Assembly (NCBI GenBank): GCA_036504155.1
Contig: DASXVQ010000068.1
Location: 77,982 to 141,981, forward strand
DNA from: JACRCT01 sp036504155
GTDB taxonomy: Bacteria > Myxococcota > Myxococcia > Myxococcales > UBA5297
Length of the DNA: 64,000 nt
Reading direction: 5' to 3'
How positions within the stretch are numbered: the stretch's first letter is position 1; each line of letters opens with the position of its first letter. Made by a program: the position numbers and the translations under genes. A model generated the notes under the pieces. That model was given only the letters and a program-made list of their open reading frames with translations. It made no database searches and was not told the origin of the DNA. Positions 49,317-60,256 of this stretch are shown piece by piece.

Positions 49317-51770
49317 ATGCCCGACGTCCGCGAGCTGAAGGATCAGGCTTCCAAGTACTTCACCAAGGGGAAGTTCGAGAAGGCTGCCAAGGCGTACGAG
49401 GAGCTCTGCAAGCTCGAGCCGAAGGACATGCAGATGCGCGTGCGCCTGGGCGACGCGCTCGTCAAGGCGGGGGAGAAGCCGTCCGCCGTCAGCGCCTACC
49501 GCATCGCCGCCGAGACCTACGCCAAGGAGGGCTTCCTCCCGCGCGCCATCGCCGTCTGCAAGCTCATCCTCGAGGTCGACCCGGGCCACAGCGATACCCA
49601 GGGCGTGCTCGCCCAGCTCTATGCCCGCAAGTCGGGCGGGGGCGCGCCGCCGCCGCCCAAGAAGTCCGCCGCGCCCAGCGGAGCCGGGGCCGCGGCCGTT
49701 GCCGCCGCGATGGCGAGCCCGGCGCATGCGCCCGCGCCCGCCCGGCCCGCCGTCATCGCCCCGCCGCCGCCGGACGAGTCGCTGGAGCTGGACACGGGCC
49801 GCACCTTCAAGGACGGGGTCAGGCTCTCCGAGGCTCCCGACACGCAGACTGCCCAGGTCGCTGCGCCCCTGGCTGCGCAAGCAGATACCTCGGGCCTCGA
49901 GCTCGACGACGGATCCCAGCCGGCCAGTTGGAAGGGCTCCTCGGCGCCCGCCAAGGCGCCTCCGGCCAAGAGGGCGATGTCCGCGACCGGGTCGATCGAG
50001 ATCGAGCCCGGCGAAATCGAGATCGACGCGGCTCTTCCGCTGCCCGCCTCCGCTCCGGCTCAGAGCCCGGCGAAGCCGCCGCCGGCTGCCGCCGTGGTCA
50101 AGTCGGCAGTGACCGCCACCGGGTCCATCGAGATCGTTCCCGGCGAGTTCGACATGGACGAGGGGCAGGAGATCGACCTCGGGATCTCCCTCTCCGCGCC
50201 CGCGCCGCAGGCGGCCAAGCCGCCGCCGCCTGCCGCCAAGCCGGAAGCGGCCTCGCTGCCGCCGCCGGCGCCCAAGCCCGCCGCGCCGCCGCCCTCCGCC
50301 GCGAAGCCTCCGCCCCCTCCCGCCAAGGCGCCGGAGGCCATCGCTCCGCCGCCGCCCGCCCCCAAGCCCACGGCGCCCCCGGCCTCGGTGCTGCAGCCGC
50401 CCACCGCGCCTCCGCCACAGCCGCCCAAGCCTCTCGAGCCCCCCAAGGCAGAGGAGACCGGCGAGGATCTGCTCTTCACCGAGCAGGACGTGCCGGCTGC
50501 CGAGGCGCCCAAGCCCGCGGTCACGCTCAACGACATGGAGCTGGGGGAGCCCGAGTTGCTGGGGTTCAGCCAGGGCGGTGGGCGCAAGCCTGCAGCCCAG
50601 GCTCCGGCGACCCCTGCCAAGGCACCCGTGCCGATGCCTCCGGCGGTGGCGAAGTGGACCGCGCCGGGCCTCGAGTCCGCCGACAGCCTGGAAGCGGCGC
50701 TGGAATCCGCCACCGCTGCCGCCGCTCCGGAGATGCCGCAGCCCGCACCTCGCGCCCACCCCGCGGGGGGCGGCTGGTTCGCCGAGCCCGAAGGCACCCG
50801 CGAGGACGTCGCGCGCCTGAAGCGGCCCACCCTGGCCGAGATGCAGACGCTGGCCGACCTCTCCATCTCCTCGGTGGACGAGGACGAGGAGATCGAGATC
50901 CTCACGGTCACGGTGGACCAGCCGGCGGCCGCCAACGCCCTCCCGGAGATCCCGCTGTTCTCGGACCTCTCCCGCGAGGCGTTCATCGAGCTGGCCTCGG
51001 CGTGCGAGCTGCGGCGCTGCCAGCCCGGCGACGTCATCATCGAGCAGGGGACGCCGGGCGTGTCGTTCTTCGTGCTCACCAGCGGCACCGTGAAGGTCAC
51101 CAAGAAGGACCCGCAGTCCGGCGCCGAGGTGGTGCTGGCGCGGATGACCGAGGGCTCGTTCTTCGGCGAGATGGCGCTCCTGTCCGGGACGCCGCGCCTG
51201 GCCTCGGTGGTCGCCGAGGACGAGGCGGAGTGCCTGGAGATCTCGGCGGCGCTGCTCGCCTCGCTCACCAAGCGCTACCCGCACGTGCAGCAGGCGCTCA
51301 AGAAGTTCTGCCGGCAGCGGCTGCTGACGAACATGATGGCGACCAGCCCGCTGTTCAAGCAGTTCGACAAGAACGAGCGCAAGGTCCTGGTCGAGAAGTT
51401 CAAGGCCCGCGAGGTGAAGCCGGAGGAGGTCATCGTCACCGAGGGCCTGCCCGCGGACGGCCTCTACGTGGTGATGAGCGGCGAGGTCTACGTCCGCAAG
51501 AAGAAGGACGGGGTCGAGGTGAGGCTCGCCACCATCAAGGAGGGCGACCTCTTCGGCGAGATCTCGCTGCTGACCAAGAGCGCCGCCACCGCGACCGTGG
51601 CCGCCGCGCGGCGGTCCACCATCCTGCGCCTGCCGCGGACGGCCTTCGACGAGCTCATCAGCACCCACCCGCAGATCCTGATGCTGGTGAGCGACCTGTC
51701 CGACGAGCGGCTCAAGCACCAGCAGAGCATCGTGCCGCAGGGGAGCGAAGACGGGCTGATGATGCTCTAG
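49317..51770 (+). CDS. TPR protein with two cyclic-nucleotide-binding domains
   Basis: An 817-residue cytoplasmic protein. Residues 1-105 are TPR-like helices (DQASKYFTKGKFEKAAKAYE, LILEVDPGHSDTQGVLAQLY). Residues about 108-530 are a Pro/Ala-rich disordered linker with repeats of GSIEIEPGEIEID type. Two cNMP-binding barrels follow: about 545-665 (IPLFSDLSREAFIELASACE, GSFFGEMALLSGTPRLASVV) and 670-795 (SPLFKQFDKNERKVLVEKFK, GDLFGEISLLTKSAATATVA). Each has the phosphate-binding cassette FGEMALL/FGEISLL, though the Arg usually following is present only in the first (TPRLAS). There is no DNA-binding HTH, so it is a signalling adaptor rather than a CRP-type regulator. It is coupled to the HEAT lipoprotein gene. 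Confidence 0.9.
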   Translation: MPDVRELKDQASKYFTKGKFEKAAKAYEELCKLEPKDMQMRVRLGDALVKAGEKPSAVSAYRIAAETYAKEGFLPRAIAVCKLILEVDPGHSDTQGVLAQLYARKSGGGAPPPPKKSAAPSGAGAAAVAAAMASPAHAPAPARPAVIAPPPPDESLELDTGRTFKDGVRLSEAPDTQTAQVAAPLAAQADTSGLELDDGSQPASWKGSSAPAKAPPAKRAMSATGSIEIEPGEIEIDAALPLPASAPAQSPAKPPPAAAVVKSAVTATGSIEIVPGEFDMDEGQEIDLGISLSAPAPQAAKPPPPAAKPEAASLPPPAPKPAAPPPSAAKPPPPPAKAPEAIAPPPPAPKPTAPPASVLQPPTAPPPQPPKPLEPPKAEETGEDLLFTEQDVPAAEAPKPAVTLNDMELGEPELLGFSQGGGRKPAAQAPATPAKAPVPMPPAVAKWTAPGLESADSLEAALESATAAAAPEMPQPAPRAHPAGGGWFAEPEGTREDVARLKRPTLAEMQTLADLSISSVDEDEEIEILTVTVDQPAAANALPEIPLFSDLSREAFIELASACELRRCQPGDVIIEQGTPGVSFFVLTSGTVKVTKKDPQSGAEVVLARMTEGSFFGEMALLSGTPRLASVVAEDEAECLEISAALLASLTKRYPHVQQALKKFCRQRLLTNMMATSPLFKQFDKNERKVLVEKFKAREVKPEEVIVTEGLPADGLYVVMSGEVYVRKKKDGVEVRLATIKEGDLFGEISLLTKSAATATVAAARRSTILRLPRTAFDELISTHPQILMLVSDLSDERLKHQQSIVPQGSEDGLMML

Positions 51771-51778
51771 CAACGCGA

Positions 51779-51810
51779 GAGGCCGGCCCCCGCGAGGAGT
51801 GGCCGGCCTC
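51779..51810. terminator. Perfect 10-bp stem between convergent genes
   Basis: Arms GAGGCCGGCC (51779-51788) and GGCCGGCCTC (51801-51810) with a 12-base loop, 9 bp after the stop of the cyclic-nucleotide-binding gene and 33 bp from the end of the convergent MshEN gene. It is symmetric, so it could serve both directions; it lacks a U-tract. Confidence 0.55.
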
Positions 51811-51842
51811 GTCGTCGGCGGATTCGCCGTCCCCAGCTACGG

Positions 51843-52559
51843 CTATTCGCCGCGGACCTTGCGCACGTAGGAGTTGCGGTCCAGCTGGCGGCTCTCCACC
51901 AGCACGTCGACCAGCGCGCGCAGCGCCCGGGCCTGGCGGTTGGCCAGCTCCTCGAGGCGGGCGACGCGCTCGGCCAGGTCGCGCGGGGCGCCGGCGCCGG
52001 GCTCGGGAGCCGGTTCGGCGTTGGCGGCGGGGGCGGTCTGCGTCTCCTGGTCCATGCGGCCGGCGGTGATGACCATCGGCTCGGCTTCGGCGGGCAGCTC
52101 TTCCTTCAGCTCGGGCCGCTCGCCGTAGTAGTAGCGGCGGATGGCGCGGTCGATGTCGCTGCCGCTGGCGACCACCGGCTCGACCTTCATGCCGGTGCGG
52201 AACTCGATCTGCTGGAACGCCTCGTGGTTGGTCGGGTCGCTGGTGGCCAGCCGCAGGAGCTTGCGGTCCGCGCTGGCCATGAGCGGAAAGACGCCGTAGC
52301 GCTCGCAGGTCTGCACCGCGAGCAGCTGCGCGGCGTCCAGCGGGGGAGGGGACGCCTCGAGGTCGACCGCCGGGATGTTCAGGTGGCGGGAGAGGGCGGC
52401 GACGACGGTGGGCTCGTCGACGAACCCCATCTCCACCAGGACGCGGCCCAGGCGGCCGCCCCACTTCTTCTGCTCGGCGAGCGCCGCCTTGAGGTGGGTC
52501 TCGTCGAGCAGGCCCGCGCGCACGAGGATCTCGCCGAAGCGCATCTTGATGTCCGGCAT
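51843..52559 (-). CDS. Stand-alone MshEN (GspE/PilB N-terminal) domain protein
   Basis: A 238-residue protein. Residues 1-135 match the MshEN c-di-GMP-binding domain: RFGEILVRAGLLDETHLKAA, LAEQKKWGGRLGRVLVEMGF, then VVAALSRHLNIPAVDL and FPLMASADRKLLRLATSDPT. The paired RLGxxLxxxG-type motifs that bind c-di-GMP are both present. No secretion ATPase domain follows. Instead there is an Ala/Pro/Glu linker and a C-terminal coiled coil (LAERVARLEELANRQARALR). It probably acts as a c-di-GMP-responsive adaptor for pilus, secretion or gliding machinery (inference). Its ATG lies about 40 bp after the phosphoesterase-like gene on the same strand. Confidence 0.88.
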   Translation of the reverse strand: MPDIKMRFGEILVRAGLLDETHLKAALAEQKKWGGRLGRVLVEMGFVDEPTVVAALSRHLNIPAVDLEASPPPLDAAQLLAVQTCERYGVFPLMASADRKLLRLATSDPTNHEAFQQIEFRTGMKVEPVVASGSDIDRAIRRYYYGERPELKEELPAEAEPMVITAGRMDQETQTAPAANAEPAPEPGAGAPRDLAERVARLEELANRQARALRALVDVLVESRQLDRNSYVRKVRGE

Positions 52560-52599
52560 GGGGTCTCCAGTCGGCGCGCGGGGGGCGAGCGGGAGCGCG

Positions 52600-53763
52600 C
52601 TACTTCTTCGGCTCGTCGATCTTCTTGGCCGGCTCGGGCTCGGTCTCCTTGGGCTCGGCGGGAGCGAGCTTGGCGGCCTGGGCCTTCTCCTCGGCGGTGA
52701 AGGCCTTGGCGCGGAAGATCTTGTACTTGGCCTGCTTGCCCTGGACCGTCAGGGTCGCGGCCATGCCCAGGGACTGCGTGCCGTCGTTCATCGCCCAGGA
52801 GACGGCGTCGGCGGGGCCGGGGTTCAGGTACAGCTTGTCGGAGAGCACCTCGGGCTTGATGACGTTGGTGCCGTCGAGGTCGGTGGCGCGGGCGCCGGCC
52901 TCCTTGATGTTGGCGAAGATGCCGAAGGGGATGTTCGCCTCGGAGACCAGGCCGTTGAGGTTGGCGTCGCCGACGTTGCCGGCCTCGGTGGCGGAGTCGA
53001 GGGCGTTCTGGGTCGAGCCGTGCGGCGGGCCGTGGGAGACGAGCACCACCGGGTTCTTGGCGGCCTTGGCGATGGGCTTGAGCGCGTCGACGTCCTGCTT
53101 GAAGTACTGGCAGCCGGAGGGGCAGTGGATGTAGCGCTTGTCGTGGTAGCCGGGCAGGCTGAGCAGGTCGACGCTGCCGAACTCGACGTGGCGCACGTTG
53201 CTGAAGTTGACCACGTTGGAGAACTTCTTCTGCAGCTCGGTGATGGCGTCGTTGAAGTGGCCGCCGCACTCGCGGTTGCCCAGGACGGCGAACACCGGCA
53301 GGCCGGTCTCGGCCAGCGGCGTCATCACGCGCACGATGGACTCGACGCTCTCGCCGTTGTCGCCGACGGCGAGGATGGCGTCGGCCTTCTCGGCCTTGAA
53401 GAACTCCACGTACTTCTTCAGGTTCACCAGGTTCTCGCCGGAGTCCTCGTTGATGCCGGCGACCACGCCGAACACCGTCGGGGCGTCCTTCTTCTCGGGC
53501 ATGGCGAAGGAGAGCTTGTAGCCGTGGCGCTCGACCTGCTTGCCGGCGATGGTCAGCTTGGCGGGCACCGCCAGGTCGATGGGGCCGATGCACTGCGGGT
53601 CGGACTGGCCGGAGACCGAGGCGGACGGCTCGGGCTTGACGATCTTCGGGGCGGGCGGCGCGACCGTCTTCGGCGCAGGGCTGGGGGGCGGCGGTGCGGC
53701 CGTCTCCTTGCATCCCGCGAACGCGACCAGTGCGACGACCAACACCCAAGAGCGCGAAGACAT
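52600..53763 (-). CDS. Metallophosphoesterase-like lipoprotein with degenerate motifs
   Basis: A 387-residue exported protein. The ATG at 53763 is behind GGGAGAAG; the signal ends ALVAFAGC (lipobox). A Pro-rich linker and a beta module lead to a calcineurin-like domain near residue 100: ADAILAVGDNGESVESIVRV, LPVFAVLGNRECGGHFNDAI, VVLVSHGPPHGS. GNRE replaces GNHE and no DxH motif is visible, so the metal centre is probably impaired. A C-terminal Lys/Glu/Pro tail follows. It may be a binding protein that kept the fold. It is upstream of the MshEN gene and probably in one operon with it. Confidence 0.8.
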   Translation of the reverse strand: MSSRSWVLVVALVAFAGCKETAAPPPPSPAPKTVAPPAPKIVKPEPSASVSGQSDPQCIGPIDLAVPAKLTIAGKQVERHGYKLSFAMPEKKDAPTVFGVVAGINEDSGENLVNLKKYVEFFKAEKADAILAVGDNGESVESIVRVMTPLAETGLPVFAVLGNRECGGHFNDAITELQKKFSNVVNFSNVRHVEFGSVDLLSLPGYHDKRYIHCPSGCQYFKQDVDALKPIAKAAKNPVVLVSHGPPHGSTQNALDSATEAGNVGDANLNGLVSEANIPFGIFANIKEAGARATDLDGTNVIKPEVLSDKLYLNPGPADAVSWAMNDGTQSLGMAATLTVQGKQAKYKIFRAKAFTAEEKAQAAKLAPAEPKETEPEPAKKIDEPKK

Positions 53764-53979
53764 GGTCACTTCTCCCTAGTGGGGGGGTCCGAAGAAAGGA
53801 CGCGGAGTATAGCGACCGGTGGGGGGGCCGGCAAGCAACGCGGTGCGTTGGTGCCTTGGGGGGAAGGCAGGCTGAGGCGAGGGCGGGGCAAGCGGCCGAA
53901 AAATTGACCGAAGGGCGGACGGACGGACAATCGCCCCAGATCCTCGCGGGTTGCCGCGACCGTTGCCGAGAGGGACGCG

Positions 53980-54318
53980 ATGCTCCAACAGACCGTTCAG
54001 TTCGAGGGCGAGAGCCGCGAAGAGGCCATCCGCGAGGTCGTCCAGCGCCTGCGCGCCCAGACGCGCCGGCAGGGCGACGACCCGGTCCGGGTCGATCTCC
54101 TCGAGGACGACCTGCGCGAAGGGATCAAGACGGTCGAGCTGGTGCGCGAGTACTTCGACGACGTGCTCACGCTGCTGGCCAACCCCGACACCCGCGCCCG
54201 CGACGTCATCGACATCGCGGACGACCCGCAGGTGCTCGACCACCTCGACTACCTGGTGGTCGTGGCCAACAACCTGCGCCGGCGGCTGATGCAGATCGCC
54301 ACGCGCGGCGGCCACTAG
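53980..54318 (+). CDS. Small helical protein, unknown function
   Basis: A 112-residue soluble protein starting MLQQTVQFEGESREEAIREV behind GAGAGGGACGCG. It is helix-rich and charged, with VRVDLLEDDLREGIKTVELV and LDYLVVVANNLRRRLMQIAT; no signal or membrane helix. No family was recognised. It stands between two minus-strand units, with its own upstream region of about 210 bp shared with the phosphoesterase-like gene. Good start site and codon pattern support it as a real gene. Confidence 0.65.
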   Translation: MLQQTVQFEGESREEAIREVVQRLRAQTRRQGDDPVRVDLLEDDLREGIKTVELVREYFDDVLTLLANPDTRARDVIDIADDPQVLDHLDYLVVVANNLRRRLMQIATRGGH

Positions 54319-54346
54319 CGCGGGCTGGCGGAAGAGCCCGGGCTCG

Positions 54347-55216
54347 CTACCACTCCACCTTCTCCTTGCCGGCGCTGGCCTTCATGTCGGGCCGGTGCAG
54401 CACGGTGAGCTGCGCGCGCACCGGCCCCAGGTCGAGCACGCCCAGCGCGGCCAGCGGCACGCGCTGCGGGTCGTCGCTGATCCACACGTGGATGTCCCGC
54501 GGCTTCATGCCGTTGGTCGTCGCGACGCCGGAGAGATGGAAGGCGTCGAACTCGCCGGCCGGGACCGAGACGTGCTCGCGGGCCTCGACCTTGCCCTCGA
54601 CGCGCCACATGCGCTTGATGGCGTAGGCGTCGAAGCAGAAGGGCTGGCCGACCTTCATCGGGATGGCCCGGAACAGGAAGATGACGCCGACGTAGTCGAA
54701 GGCCTCGCCGCTCGTGGCGAAGTGGTTGGCGCCCTGGGTGTTGTTCTGCTGGTTCGACTTCCAGTTCACCTCGGTCTTGCGGTCCTTGAAGAGCGCGTCG
54801 GCGACGCGGGTGAGGGGCCCCTCCTCGAGGTCCTCGTGGAAGCGGTTGGGCCGCAGGTCCTTGGCGCGCAGGTAGCTGACCGCCTCGCCTTTGATCTTCC
54901 TCATCTTGTTGAAGAAGGTGTTCGACTCCGCCTTCACGCGCACCGGGATCTCCGACGCGGTGCGAGCCCAGGGCTGCACGTCGAAGGTCATCTGCCCGGC
55001 CTTGGCGCCCAAGACGTCGACGTCGTAGGTCAGCGTCTCGCCGCCCACGAACGGCAGCGGCCCGGAGCGGGGCTTGGGCAGGGCGGTGCACGCCGCCGGG
55101 GGCGGCGCGGCACTCGGCTTGGGAGGCGGCTGGGGCGCGGGCCGGGGAGGCGCCGCGGACCAGGCGAGGCTGGCGCTCAAGAGGCCGGCCAGGACGATGG
55201 AGACGGTCAGTCGCAT
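54347..55216 (-). CDS. DUF3108 domain exported protein (copy 1)
   Basis: A 289-residue periplasmic protein with a signal peptide (LTVSIVLAGLLSASLAWSA) and a Pro-rich linker. The DUF3108 fold follows: LPFVGGETLTYDVDVLGAKA, GQMTFDVQPW, KRMWRVEGKVEAREHVSVPA, GEFDAFHLSG, and RDIHVWISDDPQRVPLAALG. The function of DUF3108 proteins is not established; they appear in envelope contexts and have a beta-barrel lipid-binding look. It is the last gene of a three-gene minus-strand set with a DUF4091 protein and a second DUF3108 protein. Confidence 0.85.
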   Translation of the reverse strand: MRLTVSIVLAGLLSASLAWSAAPPRPAPQPPPKPSAAPPPAACTALPKPRSGPLPFVGGETLTYDVDVLGAKAGQMTFDVQPWARTASEIPVRVKAESNTFFNKMRKIKGEAVSYLRAKDLRPNRFHEDLEEGPLTRVADALFKDRKTEVNWKSNQQNNTQGANHFATSGEAFDYVGVIFLFRAIPMKVGQPFCFDAYAIKRMWRVEGKVEAREHVSVPAGEFDAFHLSGVATTNGMKPRDIHVWISDDPQRVPLAALGVLDLGPVRAQLTVLHRPDMKASAGKEKVEW

Positions 55217-55254
55217 GTCGTTCTCGAGGGGGGGAATGCTAGCACGCTGGATGT

Positions 55255-57060
55255 TTACGGCCGGCCCTTCCCTTGGACGGCGTCCTCGAGGCGGTATTCG
55301 GCCGCCCGTTTGGCTCGCGCGGCTTCGATCAGATCGGCCAGGCGGTCGTGTGCCCTCTGCCAGGCCTCGGGATCTCGCGTGATCTCGTAGGGTTGCGCGG
55401 CCAGGGACGCTGCTGCCTCGTCGGCGGCCTTGCCCAGGCCCAGTGAGCGGGCGAGCGACAGGTACTCGTAGTCCTGGAGCCCGGCGCGGATGAGCTTGAG
55501 GCGCAGCGACTCGACGGGGACGTGGTGCGTGCCCCCGATCGCCTGTGGGGTGCCCGGGTAGAAGAGCGTGCCGTCGCCGTTGCCGTGGAAGCGCCACAGG
55601 TCGCGCCAGGGGTCCGCCTTCTTCTTGGCGGCGGCCGGGTCCGGCAGGTAGGCCTCGACGGTGTTGAAGTAGAGCTCGCCCTCGATGCCGTAGCGGAAGG
55701 CCAGCACCCCCATCGCCCGGTTCAGCGCGGCGTCGTGGTCCACCATGTACGAGGGCCAGCCGCTGAAGTAGCGCCGGTGCTCGAGGTCGCGGGCCGGCAT
55801 CTCGCCGCAGCCGTGGCTTCCGCACGACTGGTACCACCACAGCCTCGAGCCCCGCGCCCGCGCCTGGGCGTAGGCGTCCACGGGCCGCAGCACCTTGCAG
55901 TAGTCGCTGCCCTTGCGCGCGAAGAGGCAGTTCAGGTTCGGGGTCCACAGGTCGATGGAGCTCTCCAGCACCGGGACCATCGAGGTGGTGACCAGCGCGC
56001 GAAGCTCCGGGCTCGCGCGGTGGACCAGGTCGGCGAACTGGCGCACCTCGGGGAGGTCCTTCTCCCGAGGCTCGTCCTTCAGGTAGACGAAGGCGCGGTC
56101 GAGCCAGCCCTTCTGGCGCAGGTGCTCCACGTAGAGGCGCAGGTACTCGAGCCCGCGCGGGTCGGAGACGACCCGGCGGGGCACTCGGACGTCGATCGAC
56201 GTGAAGCGCGCGCCGCTGGAGAGCGCGGTGCCGTCGAGGAACGGGCCGACCTCGGCGTCCCAGGCCCCGAAGTCAACCTTCGGCGGGTCCATCGAGACGA
56301 TCGCCGGGGCCTCCATGCTCATCCCGTGCAGCGAGAGGCGGTGCCGCAGGGCGGCCGAGGCGTAGAGCCGGGTCAGCTCGAGCACGTGCTCCGAGTCGTT
56401 GGGCAGGCCGTGCCCGAGCACGGCGGCGATGCCCGAGAAGCCGAAGGAGTTGGGCAGGCTGGAGGTCGCGGGAATCGAGAAGTGACGGACCGTGAGCCGC
56501 ACCGGGAGCACCACCGGGCGGCGGCCCTCGGCGCGGACCACGACGTCGCCTTCGTAGTGCCCGGGCATCGCCGCGCCGACGCAGATCCCGAGGTAGCCGA
56601 CGACCGGATCGCTCGTGGACGACGCGGGGAAGGCGCGGCGCGGCTCGCCGAAGTCGGGGTCCCGCTCCGGAATCAGCGGGTCGGGCCAGCGACCCGTGCG
56701 CCCCTCGGAGTTCGAGGCGTGGGCGATCTCCAGGAAGGCCTCCCGGTACAGGCTGGCCCCGATGGGAGGCGCGCCCGGGCGGTGCAGCGCGCTCGCCTCC
56801 ATGCGCACGCCGCGCGCCGGCGCATCGACCACGATCTGGGAGGCGACGCACTCTCCTCGAGCGGCGCGAAGCTCGACGCTGGCGCTCTTCTTGGGGCGGG
56901 CGCCGGGGCCCAGCTTGACCATCTCCGAGACCGCATAGGCCCAGCCGGGCTGCTGCGGGCCGCGCCCGCCCGCCAGGGCGAAGCCGGCCCCGAGCGCTCC
57001 CACCAGGGAGAGCCCGAGCGCCCAGCGCAGAGTGGATGGCCGCCCAAGCACCGGCCTCAA
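55255..57060 (-). CDS. DUF4091 / GH123-like exported protein
   Basis: A 601-residue exported protein with an N-terminal membrane/signal segment (LRWALGLSLVGALGAGFALA). A beta-sandwich N-terminal region (RGECVASQIVVDAPARGVRM) is followed by a TIM-barrel-like part with the acidic pair in FVYLKDEPREKD, characteristic of GH123-type hexosaminidases. The C-terminal DUF4091 is clear: LWWYQSCGSHGCGEMP, GDGTLFYPGTPQAIGGTHHV, SLRLKLIRAGLQDYEYLSLA. It may be an N-acetylgalactosaminidase-like glycosidase (inference). Start is TTG 57060 or GTG 57051; neither has a good ribosome site. It lies between two DUF3108 genes. Confidence 0.82.
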   Translation of the reverse strand: MRPVLGRPSTLRWALGLSLVGALGAGFALAGGRGPQQPGWAYAVSEMVKLGPGARPKKSASVELRAARGECVASQIVVDAPARGVRMEASALHRPGAPPIGASLYREAFLEIAHASNSEGRTGRWPDPLIPERDPDFGEPRRAFPASSTSDPVVGYLGICVGAAMPGHYEGDVVVRAEGRRPVVLPVRLTVRHFSIPATSSLPNSFGFSGIAAVLGHGLPNDSEHVLELTRLYASAALRHRLSLHGMSMEAPAIVSMDPPKVDFGAWDAEVGPFLDGTALSSGARFTSIDVRVPRRVVSDPRGLEYLRLYVEHLRQKGWLDRAFVYLKDEPREKDLPEVRQFADLVHRASPELRALVTTSMVPVLESSIDLWTPNLNCLFARKGSDYCKVLRPVDAYAQARARGSRLWWYQSCGSHGCGEMPARDLEHRRYFSGWPSYMVDHDAALNRAMGVLAFRYGIEGELYFNTVEAYLPDPAAAKKKADPWRDLWRFHGNGDGTLFYPGTPQAIGGTHHVPVESLRLKLIRAGLQDYEYLSLARSLGLGKAADEAAASLAAQPYEITRDPEAWQRAHDRLADLIEAARAKRAAEYRLEDAVQGKGRP

Positions 57061-57091
57061 GTAGGGACGGCACCCGGGACGGGCAAGCGCC

Positions 57092-57907
57092 TCAGGGGCG
57101 CGAGACGCCCTTCTCGTAGCTCTGCAGCTCGGCCACGATCGCCCCGAACAAGAACTCGGCGTCCATCTTCAGGGGGATGTGGCGGGCGTCGTTGGAGAAG
57201 GCCATCTCCATCTTCTTCGTGGCGGTCTTCCCGGAGAACTCCACCTCGACCTTGGCGATCACCGCGTCGAACTTGCCGGCGCCGACCTCCAGCTCCTCGG
57301 TGCGCTGCACGTCGACCTTCATGGGGAAGATGTGCTTGCCGGTGTAGACCGAGATCTCCTCGTGGTCGCCGACCGCCAGCCGGCGCTGCCGCAGCGTGTA
57401 GAGCGCGGCGATGATGTCCCGCGTGTCCGGCTCGATGGCCACCGTCTCCTCGAACCGGGGCGCGTACTCCTTCTCGCACAGGAACGAGGCGGTGAGCGCC
57501 TTGCGGTCGTAGCGCACGCGTTCGCGGCGCCGCCACTTGTTGTGGTCGGCGTGGAATTCGCTGCCGATGGAGCTCTTCTCCACCGGGTCCCACCAGGTGA
57601 CGAAGCGGTCCTTCACCGGCCAGAACGAGTAGAAGGGGTCGGTGCGCGCGGTGCCCACGATGGGCCACACCTTGCGGCCGTCCACCTCGGTCCCCGCCCC
57701 CACCACCGCCACCGCCCGGCCCACCGACATCCCCAGGTAGCTGACGCGGAAGACCAGCGACTCGCCAGGCGAGAAGACCGGCCCTTGCTCGGGTGCCGCG
57801 GCGGGGCCATCGGCGGGCTCCGCGGCCATGGCGGGCGAGGCGGGGGCCGCCGGCAAGGCAGCCAGCAGGAGAAGTGCGAGGAGGAGTGGTCTCGAGCGCG
57901 GATGCAT
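57092..57907 (-). CDS. DUF3108 domain exported protein (copy 2)
   Basis: A 271-residue exported protein with a signal peptide (PLLLALLLLAALPAAPASPA). DUF3108 features are FSPGESLVFRVSYLGMSVGR, GTARTDPFYSFWPVKDRFVT, RRERVRYDRKALTASFLCE, DIIAALYTLRQRRLAVGDHE, and HIFPMKVDVQRTEELEVGAG. It is closer to the canonical family than copy 1, which it otherwise mirrors. No Shine-Dalgarno precedes its ATG; instead a 9-bp stem abuts the start codon. It is the first gene of the three-gene set, 68 bp after fadJ. Confidence 0.87.
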   Translation of the reverse strand: MHPRSRPLLLALLLLAALPAAPASPAMAAEPADGPAAAPEQGPVFSPGESLVFRVSYLGMSVGRAVAVVGAGTEVDGRKVWPIVGTARTDPFYSFWPVKDRFVTWWDPVEKSSIGSEFHADHNKWRRRERVRYDRKALTASFLCEKEYAPRFEETVAIEPDTRDIIAALYTLRQRRLAVGDHEEISVYTGKHIFPMKVDVQRTEELEVGAGKFDAVIAKVEVEFSGKTATKKMEMAFSNDARHIPLKMDAEFLFGAIVAELQSYEKGVSRP

Positions 57908-57909
57908 GA

Positions 57910-57942
57910 GGGGCCGGGACGCGACAAGGCGCGCCCGGCCCC
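57910..57942 (-). terminator. 9-bp stem between fadJ and the DUF3108 gene, touching the start codon
   Basis: Arms GGGGCCGGG and CCCGGCCCC (57910-57918 and 57934-57942), with a 15-base loop. On the minus strand it lies 33 bp after the fadJ stop and ends two bases before the ATG of the DUF3108 gene. It could terminate fadIJ transcripts and/or hide the translation start downstream. No U-tract. Confidence 0.45.
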
Positions 57943-57975
57943 ATTATGTCCAGCTGACGACGGCTCCGACAGTCC

Positions 57976-60198
<2,223 letters not shown>

Positions 60199-60256
60199 CG
60201 CTTCCCTCCCTTGGGGTGCGATCTTGCGGTTGGAATTCATAAATGGACGCGAAAGC

